5,803 nt of DNA. It comes from an uncultured Flavobacteriia bacterium (lineage in GTDB: Bacteria > Bacteroidota > Bacteroidia > Flavobacteriales_D > Crocinitomicaceae). Where the stretch lies: the NCBI GenBank assembly GCA_903928365.1, contig CAIYQV010000476.1, positions 1 through 5,803 on the forward strand. The letters run 5' to 3'. Positions 1-4,552 of this stretch are shown here, one piece after another (position 1 is the stretch's first letter; every line of letters starts with the position of its first letter). The notes below the pieces were generated by a model. The model was not told where the DNA came from. It did not search any database and was given only the letters and a program-made list of their open reading frames with translations. Both the position numbers and the translations under genes were made by a program.

Positions 1-111
1 AAAAAGCATTGCCATTTGTGCTTGATTTAACCAGACAGTTTCATTTTCAAGGCGAACTTCTATGTGTTCAGCTGCCTCATTTGGCCGGTAAATTATGATT
101 TCATTTTTCAT
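1..111 (-). CDS. rhuM: RhuM-family protein, N-terminal fragment (continues past left edge)
   Basis: Read on the minus strand, an ATG at 111-109 opens a frame with no stop for 37 codons to the window edge. It begins MKNEIIIYRPNEAAEHIEVR and continues LENETVWLNQAQMAMLF. The block 'I.VRLENETVWL.QAQMA.LF' is the conserved start of the RhuM (Virulence_RhuM) family, a helix-turn-helix-like N-terminal region; this part I recognise from memory of the family. RhuM proteins are common in accessory islands. One Salmonella member is linked to virulence, but the biochemical role is not settled and I do not assign one. Only about a tenth of the usual length is visible, so integrity cannot be judged. A weak -7-like element (TAATTTTC, minus strand 137-130) lies 18 bases before the ATG. 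The gene is divergent from the mntA-hepT pair. Confidence 0.82.
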   Translation of the reverse strand, partial: MKNEIIIYRPNEAAEHIEVRLENETVWLNQAQMAMLF

Positions 112-170
112 AGTTTACTTTAAGTTAGTGAAAATTATCATTTGAAAAGGCGATAGAACAATTTATTCCC

Positions 171-266
171 GCTCCGCTAGATATGTTACCCTACGGCTAA
201 TTAACGGTTGGGTATTACCTAATGCTTGCACAAGATTCCAATGATTTCGAAGGAGAAATTAGACGT
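171..266. repeat. Structured repeat, copy A (upstream of the toxin-antitoxin pair)
   Basis: Bases 171-222 match 1001-1052 at 41 of 52 positions without gaps; the best block is ATATGTTAYYCTRCGGCTAA. Copy A has three inverted repeats. (1) A short hairpin pairs CCG-TAG (174-180, one C bulged) with CTACGG (191-196), with a loop containing ATATGTTA. (2) A long-range pairing joins ACGGCTAAT (193-201) to ATTAGACGT (258-266), 8 of 9 pairs. (3) TTCCAA (236-241) faces TTCGAA (246-251) with one C-C mismatch. Pairings 1 and 2 share bases, so they are alternatives. No open frame of note covers the region, which fills most of the 249-base gap between the divergent RhuM and mntA genes. It could be a degraded REP-like element, a cassette-recombination site or a mobile-element end; I cannot identify the family. 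Confidence 0.7.
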
Positions 267-345
267 TGCAGCCAAGCATGTTGTCATTGATATTTGTTTG
301 AAGAGATCAAAAAATTGATTCGTAAAATCTTTGCATGAAATTCAT

Positions 346-353
346 TACCTTTA
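346..353 (+). promoter_or_regulatory. Probable -7 promoter element of mntA
   Basis: TACCTTTA matches the Bacteroidota -7 consensus TAnnTTTG in all but the last base. It ends seven bases before the mntA ATG, the same spacing seen at engB (1782-1789). No convincing -33 TTG lies at the expected distance. A second, poorer match (AATCTTTG, 326-333) lies upstream. The implied mRNA leader would be very short. Confidence 0.4.
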
Positions 354-360
354 CTAAACA

Positions 361-660
361 ATGTTGACGAAAGAGCATATATTACAGATCTTAAGCGAGA
401 ATAAATCCTTTTTCAGCAAGGAGTTTCATGTTTCGAAAATTGGCATTTTTGGTTCATTTGCCCGAAATGAGCAAGGTCCTGATAGTGATATTGATGTGTT
501 GATCGAGCTGGAAAATAATGTCACAAATGTCTACGATTTAAAGTGGGAACTGCGTGAATTTTTGAAGAATAAGTTCAATCGTGAAGTGGACGTTTGCAAT
601 TCAAAACACATCAAGCCCTTTGCCAAAGAGTACATTTTAAAGGATGCCATTTATGCATGA
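361..660 (+). CDS. mntA: MntA-type minimal nucleotidyltransferase (antitoxin)
   Basis: This 99-residue protein has the minimal nucleotidyltransferase fold. In the sequence I see the G-S signature (GSFARNE, residues 31-37), the paired catalytic acids in SDIDVLIE (D43 and D45) and a third carboxylate at D77 (REVDV). The length is normal for free-standing MNT proteins. In the characterised MntA-HepT modules this enzyme uses ATP to add AMP groups to a tyrosine next to the HEPN toxin's active site and so inactivates it. All catalytic residues seem present, so I infer an active enzyme. The next gene is a HepT-like HEPN frame overlapping it by eight bases (653-660), which supports translational coupling. 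There is no Shine-Dalgarno sequence; the start follows a TAnnTTTG-like element by seven bases. The partner is interrupted, so this antitoxin may now be an orphan. Confidence 0.9.
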   Translation: MLTKEHILQILSENKSFFSKEFHVSKIGIFGSFARNEQGPDSDIDVLIELENNVTNVYDLKWELREFLKNKFNREVDVCNSKHIKPFAKEYILKDAIYA

Positions 661-991
661 TTCCAACAAATTGGCTCTACTTACGATGCTTGATTCTATT
701 GAAAAGATTCAGCGATTCTCTTCTGATCTTACTTCCTGGTAGGATCTGAAGAATGATGAAGAGACCTTCGATGCTTGCTTAATGAATTTTGTGATTATTG
801 GGGAGTCGGTACTGCGCCTAGATTCAGGATTTATTGAGGTAAATGCCCAGATGGAATGGCATAAAATAAGAGGATTCCGCAACCTCATCGCTCATGATTA
901 TTTTGGAATAGATGTAGAAGAAGTTTGGGATATCATCACGAATAAAATTCCACAGTTAAAAGAATTTGTCGCCGAAAAGGTAAATCAATAA
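653..991 (+). pseudogene. hepT: HepT-like HEPN toxin (DUF86), interrupted by an amber codon
   Basis: The frame starting at ATG 653, which overlaps the end of mntA by eight bases, reads MHDSNKLALLTMLDSIEKIQ and then hits TAG at 740-742 (codon 30, context S-W-stop-D-L-K). The same frame continues undamaged to the TAA at 989-991. With the amber read through it would be 112 residues, normal for HepT. Family landmarks survive after the stop: TFDACLMNFVIIGESV, then the RNase/AMPylation motif R-x4-H-x-Y as R76-NLIA-H81-D-Y83, followed by FGIDVEEVWDII. HepT toxins are HEPN ribonucleases; Y83 corresponds to the tyrosine that MntA modifies. One nonsense codon and no frameshift suggest a recent point mutation, a base-calling error or selected toxin loss. 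An in-frame ATG at 782 (M44) could give a 69-residue C-terminal product that keeps R76, H81 and Y83 but lacks the first helices of the bundle; I think it unlikely to fold alone. Confidence 0.85.
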
Positions 992-1000
992 ATGGTCACC

Positions 1001-1096
1001 ACTCTGCAGGATATGTTATTCTGCGGCTAATGAATGGTTTGTTATTACCTAAGAAATTAGACGCCTAAGATTTCCAAGGATAGCAAATCCTTCGAA
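1001..1096. repeat. Structured repeat, copy B (downstream of the toxin-antitoxin pair)
   Basis: This is the second copy of the element at 171-266, in the same orientation, starting ten bases after the hepT stop. It has the same hairpin with conserved loop: CTGCAG (1004-1009) pairs with CTGCGG (1021-1026), one T-G wobble. The long-range pairing is also kept, GCGGCTAAT (1023-1031) with ATTAGACGC (1056-1064), 8 of 9 pairs. Relative to copy A the outermost pair changes from A-T to G-C, a compensating change, and the internal G-A mismatch is at the same place. A third hairpin follows: TTCCAAGGA (1072-1080) with TCCTTCGAA (1088-1096), one C-C mismatch. In copy A the equivalent short hairpin lies before the AGAAATTAGACG block rather than after it, so the parts are rearranged. 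Confidence 0.7.
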
Positions 1097-1113
1097 GCGC
1101 ATAGATTTAACAA

Positions 1114-1134
1114 TTGTCAATTATCAATTGACAA
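1114..1134 (-). terminator. Perfect 9-bp inverted repeat, possible terminator of the lipoprotein gene
   Basis: TTGTCAATT and AATTGACAA form a perfect 9-base-pair stem around a three-base loop. The hairpin lies 25 bases beyond the stop codon of the minus-strand lipoprotein gene and could end its transcript, or transcripts arriving from hepT. The stem is AT-rich and only a weak T-rich tract follows on the minus strand, so a classical intrinsic terminator is not assured. Short repeats of this AT-rich type also occur as intergenic repeats. Confidence 0.4.
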
Positions 1135-1159
1135 CTCTGATCGGTTCAATATTCGTGAC

Positions 1160-1663
1160 CTATTGGACCAGATTCTTCAGCAGATCGAACAAGTTAGGGA
1201 GTTCGATGGAAGGTGCCACTTCGGACACATCCACCTTGGAGGTTTCATTCGAACCACCCTTATCGGAACTGTTGGCTTCTTCAGAGGCAGTTAAAGCTTC
1301 AGAAGAGTGCTTGTGAGTGGTGAATTGTTTCTCGTTGATGGTTTGAATGAGTTTCAACATTTCGTCATCCGAGATCTTTTTGCCGTCGTATGAGATAAAA
1401 GCCGTCTGAATTTCACGTCCGTCTTCAAAATCAAATTGTACGCGATCGACAGCTCCAGTTTCTTTTAGATTCGTACGGATGCTTCCGCCGCAAGCCATTT
1501 CACAGGACATGCCTCCGATTTCCACCGTCAGCATGCGGTTCGCGTTCACCTTTACGGTTTCTTTCTTCTGGCCTTTTACGGTTCTTAAATGAACGACTTC
1601 AGGTTCACTGCTGCAGGAAAACAACAACGTGGTCAAAGCAGAAACATACAATATTGAACGCAT
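1160..1663 (-). CDS. Heavy-metal-associated (HMA-type) lipoprotein
   Basis: The predicted protein has 167 residues from the ATG at 1663-1661. It opens with a lipoprotein signal, MRSILYVSALTTLLFSC, with lipobox LFSC and lipidated C17, so it is probably an envelope lipoprotein. Residues about 44-118 resemble the ferredoxin-like HMA fold (LTVEIGGMSCEMACGGSIRT), with putative metal ligands C54 and C58. The spacing is Cys-x3-Cys, unlike the usual Cys-x2-Cys of copper chaperones and P-type ATPases. A Ser/Glu-rich linker (about 119-150) and a short amphipathic tail (LPNLFDLLKNLV) complete it. A longer reading from TTG at 1684 adds seven residues, but that TTG lies inside a perfect TAnnTTTG promoter element, so I reject it. 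The gene diverges from the engB-SCO operon. A role in copper or other metal handling is inferred; no partner transporter is visible. Confidence 0.82.
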   Translation of the reverse strand: MRSILYVSALTTLLFSCSSEPEVVHLRTVKGQKKETVKVNANRMLTVEIGGMSCEMACGGSIRTNLKETGAVDRVQFDFEDGREIQTAFISYDGKKISDDEMLKLIQTINEKQFTTHKHSSEALTASEEANSSDKGGSNETSKVDVSEVAPSIELPNLFDLLKNLVQ

Positions 1664-1681
1664 ACGTTTAAATTGGAAAAT

Positions 1682-1689
1682 CAAATTTA
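1682..1689 (-). promoter_or_regulatory. -7 promoter element of the HMA lipoprotein gene
   Basis: Read on the minus strand, TAAATTTG is a perfect match to the Bacteroidota -7 consensus TAnnTTTG and ends 18 bases before the ATG at 1663. A possible -33 TTG lies at 1715-1713, 23 bases upstream, slightly longer than the usual spacing. The element overlaps the alternative TTG start codon and so decides the start call. Confidence 0.55.
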
Positions 1690-1781
1690 GATGATTTTAT
1701 GTCTGTAAAACACAAAAAAGTGTTAATAGTTCATTTACCTATTATCCTTTCCGGAATTCGCGGATTATCATCTGAACTGCC

Positions 1782-1789
1782 TACCTTTG
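1782..1789 (+). promoter_or_regulatory. -7 promoter element of the engB-SCO operon
   Basis: TACCTTTG is a perfect TAnnTTTG match and ends seven bases before the engB ATG. The transcript should therefore start at or within a few bases of the start codon. TTCG at 1757-1760 lies 21 bases upstream and is a weak -33 candidate. The element lies in the 133-base region shared with the divergent lipoprotein gene. Confidence 0.55.
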
Positions 1790-1796
1790 TTATCCT

Positions 1797-2399
1797 ATGA
1801 AAATTACCAAGGCTACCTTTGTGGTATCGAATACGGATTATAAGTTGTGTCCCACAGACGAACGTGCTGAATTCGCTTTTATCGGACGATCCAATGTGGG
1901 GAAATCATCGTTGATCAACATGATTACGGGAAATAAAAACCTGGCCAAAACATCAGGTAGACCAGGTAAAACGCAGCTAATCAATCATTTTCTGATCAAT
2001 GAAGACTGGTTTTTGGTGGATCTCCCGGGGTATGGTTACGCGAAAGCTTCTAAAGTACAACGCGAAAAATGGGAGCGATTCATCGCGGATTATCTGACGA
2101 AAAGAGAGCAGTTGCTGAATGTGTTCGTATTGCTTGATTCACGCCTGGAGCCGCAGAAGATCGATATCGAATTCATGAACTGGTGTGGTGAAAAGGAATT
2201 GCCTTTTGCCATGGTGTTTACTAAAATCGATAAACTTTCTTCTTCTGCACTTCAAAAGAACCTGGTGAAATACAAAAAGGAAATGTTGAAATATTGGGAA
2301 GCCTTGCCTCCGGTATTTACGACTTCCAGTGAGTCGGCTTTTGGAAAAGAGAAAATTCTTAATTACATAGGTCAGATCATTGACAACGTAAAAGGATAG
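1797..2399 (+). CDS. engB: Ribosome-biogenesis GTPase EngB (YsxC/YihA)
   Basis: This 200-residue TRAFAC-class GTPase has a typical length for EngB. All GTP-binding motifs are present: G1 GRSNVGKSS (30-38), the G2 region SGRPGKTQ (53-60), G3 DLPGYG (75-80), G4 TKID (142-145) and G5 TSS (176-178). The 'AFIGRSNVGKSSLIN' and 'VDLPGYGYAKAS' stretches are diagnostic of EngB rather than Era or Der. EngB acts in the cytoplasm in late assembly of the large ribosomal subunit and is usually essential. The start at 1797 sits just after a perfect -7 motif and leaves the normal short N-terminal strand before G1. The stop at 2399 is two bases before the SCO gene, so the two are almost certainly co-transcribed, although a functional link is not obvious. 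Confidence 0.97.
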   Translation: MKITKATFVVSNTDYKLCPTDERAEFAFIGRSNVGKSSLINMITGNKNLAKTSGRPGKTQLINHFLINEDWFLVDLPGYGYAKASKVQREKWERFIADYLTKREQLLNVFVLLDSRLEPQKIDIEFMNWCGEKELPFAMVFTKIDKLSSSALQKNLVKYKKEMLKYWEALPPVFTTSSESAFGKEKILNYIGQIIDNVKG

Positions 2400-2401
2400 T
2401 C

Positions 2402-3061
2402 ATGAAACGTCTGCTCTTTTTAGCACTGTTTTCCGCTGTATGTATCTCTTTGATCTATTGGAATAGTCTTCCTGAGCATAAAAAGGAACTTCCAGTGATC
2501 AACCCTGTGGATGTCAATGAGGAAATGGTAGATCCGGAACTCGTAAGGTTGGGTTATGGACACAAGATTGGTCATTTCGCTTTTCTGGATCAGGACAGCG
2601 TTCAATTTACCGATGCGCAGGTTTCCGGTAAAGTCTATGTGGCGGAGTACTTTTTCACCACCTGCAAAACCATCTGTCCCAAAATGAATGGTCAGATGTG
2701 TCGGGTTCAGGAAGCTTTGGCCAAAGAGAAAGACTTTGAGATCTTGAGTTTTACCGTTGATCCTGACAATGACAGGCCTTTTCAACTCAAGAATTACGCG
2801 ATGATGCATAAGGCAAATAGTGAACAATGGCATTTTTTGACCGGAGCTAAAGCAAAATTGTACGAATTGGCGCGAAAGTCTTTTTTTGTGCTCAAACCGG
2901 CAGAAGCAGTCAATCAGGGAGATGTGGGGTCAGATTTCATTCACACGAATAATTTTGTTCTGGTGGATAGACAACGCCGCATTCGTGGATATTACGATGG
3001 TACCGCTCCTTCTGATGTGGATCGTCTGATTGCTGACGCACGATTGCTTTTAGAGGAATAA
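2402..3061 (+). CDS. SCO1/SenC-family copper-binding thioredoxin-fold protein
   Basis: This is a 219-residue protein. Residues 4-20 are a hydrophobic N-terminal segment without a lipobox, so it is probably anchored in the inner membrane and faces the periplasm. The rest is a thioredoxin-like SCO domain. The copper site is complete: C88 and C92 in TTCKTICPKM and a distal histidine H181 in FIHTNNF. The family signature SFTVDPDNDRP (116-126) is also present. SCO proteins deliver copper to the CuA site of cytochrome c oxidase or act as thiol reductants for it; no oxidase subunit is in this window, so the target is inferred. It starts two bases after engB, and the end of engB supplies an AAGGA five bases before the ATG, a rare Shine-Dalgarno-like sequence here. 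Its 3' end faces the flavoprotein gene with one base between the stop codons. Confidence 0.95.
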   Translation: MKRLLFLALFSAVCISLIYWNSLPEHKKELPVINPVDVNEEMVDPELVRLGYGHKIGHFAFLDQDSVQFTDAQVSGKVYVAEYFFTTCKTICPKMNGQMCRVQEALAKEKDFEILSFTVDPDNDRPFQLKNYAMMHKANSEQWHFLTGAKAKLYELARKSFFVLKPAEAVNQGDVGSDFIHTNNFVLVDRQRRIRGYYDGTAPSDVDRLIADARLLLEE

Positions 3062-3062
3062 G

Positions 3063-4451
3063 TTAAGGTCGCTCAAGTAGCTGTTTTGCCAGCGCCGCAG
3101 CTTGTTGCCGCAGTTCATTTACCGCAGTGCTTTCCCAAAGTTCACCTTTCAACAAGGATCCCAAGGTAAAAAGATCGGGTTGTTTCCTCCCTTTTGCATC
3201 CAGCACTTCAAATGATTGGATGTCTGCGACGATACCCAGTTTGAGAGGATCTTGCGTTAACATTCCTTTTTCAAAACAGAGGTTTAAAAAATGTCCCTGA
3301 GCTTTGGAAAGATCCGTTTCTGGTCCCGTGCAGTTGATGGCCCGTGAAACCAATAGTGTTTTATACAGGTTTTCTTTCTTGTCGAAATATGTCACAACGA
3401 GTCCCTTGTCGGAAATTTTCATCTCCTTGATGTTTCCGGAACACACATTCAGTTTGCCTTCCAGTCGCTGTTGCTGGATCTTATCATGAATATGCAAAGG
3501 AATCCGGTGTCTGGCCACACCCCAAAGATGACGTAACCGGGACATGAAAATGGCTTTTTCTTCACCGTTAAGCTGTTGCCAAAGCCTCCTGAAATGAGGC
3601 CTGATAGCGTCAACGACCGGTTCGGCTGAAATGCCAAATTCTCTTACTGCTTTCACATGTTTATTGACGATCGCTACCAGTTCGCTGAGTGATTTGTATC
3701 CCTGCAGTTCTTGATCGATCGCATCGTAGCGCATTCCGTTGTGTCGGTGGGGTAGAATATTGAATCCATGCGGTGATACGGCATAGATCTCTCCTTTGAA
3801 CCCTTTTTCGCGCAAACCGATCACTGTATCGACCATGGTCAGACCATTTCCAATGATCAAAACAGGCAATGCAGGAGTTACCTCACTTACGGCATCCGCT
3901 TTCCATGGATTCTGGAAATAATAAGGCTTAACGAGTGGATCCGTTTTTGGAAGTGCAGGATTCCGTGGGGGAAGATTTCCGGTGGCAATCACGCAAGAAG
4001 CAGTATGGATCTTTTGTCCATCGGATAGAATTACTGAAAAACCTGTTTCGGTTCTCTCAAGCTTGGTAACCAGCCCTTTATGCCAGTATACGTTAACCCC
4101 GTTCTTTTGGCAATCAATCATGGCTTCCTTCCACACATCCGACAGGTATTGACCATAAACGTTACGGGGTAAAAAGGCACCTGCTACGAGTTGGCGGTCT
4201 TTTGATCGGTACGCTTTCTGTTGCATCACCCAATTCAGGAAATGATCCGGATCTTCTTGAAAGGCGCTCATTTTGGAGGTGATGACATTCAGCAGATGTT
4301 TATTGGAGTAGGAAGCGTAAGCCGCGCCTTTCAAAGGCTTATCAGAAGGATCCACGATATGGATCTCTATGGGCTCGCTTGATTGTCGGATCAATTGGAC
4401 CGCTGTCATGCCGCCGCTGAAACCACCTCCAATAATACAAATACGTTTCAT
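3063..4451 (-). CDS. FAD/NAD(P)-binding flavoprotein (NAD_binding_9 type, YdhS-like)
   Basis: This 462-residue protein is predicted to be a soluble flavoprotein. The N-terminus is a Rossmann dinucleotide fold, RICIIGGGFSGGMTAVQL, with GGGFSGG at 8-14. It is followed by the family-specific block HLLNVITSKMSAF...DPDHFLNWV (about 52-75). A second nucleotide site lies at VLIIGNGLTMVDTV (197-210). CVIATGNLPP (153-162) is the conserved ATG motif of FAD-dependent oxidoreductases, and RAINCTGPETDL near the C-terminus completes the fold. Members are sometimes misnamed hydroxyacylglutathione hydrolase; the substrate and reaction are not established, so I name only the fold. The start ATG at 4451-4449 leaves the usual two or three residues before the first strand, and seven bases upstream is a near-consensus -7 element. 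It is divergent from the LtaS-like gene and converges on the SCO gene. Confidence 0.9.
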   Translation of the reverse strand: MKRICIIGGGFSGGMTAVQLIRQSSEPIEIHIVDPSDKPLKGAAYASYSNKHLLNVITSKMSAFQEDPDHFLNWVMQQKAYRSKDRQLVAGAFLPRNVYGQYLSDVWKEAMIDCQKNGVNVYWHKGLVTKLERTETGFSVILSDGQKIHTASCVIATGNLPPRNPALPKTDPLVKPYYFQNPWKADAVSEVTPALPVLIIGNGLTMVDTVIGLREKGFKGEIYAVSPHGFNILPHRHNGMRYDAIDQELQGYKSLSELVAIVNKHVKAVREFGISAEPVVDAIRPHFRRLWQQLNGEEKAIFMSRLRHLWGVARHRIPLHIHDKIQQQRLEGKLNVCSGNIKEMKISDKGLVVTYFDKKENLYKTLLVSRAINCTGPETDLSKAQGHFLNLCFEKGMLTQDPLKLGIVADIQSFEVLDAKGRKQPDLFTLGSLLKGELWESTAVNELRQQAAALAKQLLERP

Positions 4452-4458
4452 AGGTCAA

Positions 4459-4466
4459 CAATATTA
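4459..4466 (-). promoter_or_regulatory. Probable -7 promoter element of the flavoprotein gene
   Basis: Read on the minus strand, TAATATTG matches TAnnTTTG at all but one specified position and ends seven bases before the ATG at 4451. It lies in the 101-base region between two divergent genes. I see no clear -33 element. Confidence 0.4.
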
Positions 4467-4539
4467 AGCAGATTTTGGCAGATGAGGTACGATTTTGATC
4501 ATGTGCCCGCAAGGTTCCGTGCATGTGAATGGAAGCATG

Positions 4540-4547
4540 TATCTTTG
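4540..4547 (+). promoter_or_regulatory. -7 promoter element of the LtaS-like gene
   Basis: TATCTTTG is a perfect TAnnTTTG match and ends five bases before the ATG at 4553, implying an almost leaderless mRNA. The AGGA directly against the ATG (4549-4552) is too close to act as a normal ribosome-binding site. No clear -33 element is seen. Confidence 0.5.
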
Positions 4548-4552
4548 CAGGA

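Noticed and set aside
335..367. Ten-codon frame starting at ATG 335 and overlapping the mntA start, as a possible leader peptide
   Set aside because: The likely promoter at 346-353 would start transcription downstream of this ATG, and the peptide (MKFITFTKQC) has no recognisable feature.
171..1096. A CRISPR array or insertion sequence
   Set aside because: There are only two diverged, far-apart copies with no spacer pattern, no transposase, and the repeats are direct rather than terminal inverted.
1128..1316. 62-codon plus-strand frame
   Set aside because: It lies opposite the Ser/Glu-rich end of the lipoprotein gene and has no family resemblance; a shadow frame.
1664..1684. Extension of the lipoprotein gene to the TTG at 1684
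   Set aside because: The TTG is part of a perfect -7 promoter element (TAAATTTG), and the ATG at 1663 gives a textbook lipoprotein signal peptide.
2420..2833. 137-codon minus-strand frame
   Set aside because: It is fully antisense to the SCO gene, whose copper-site motifs clearly identify the true frame.
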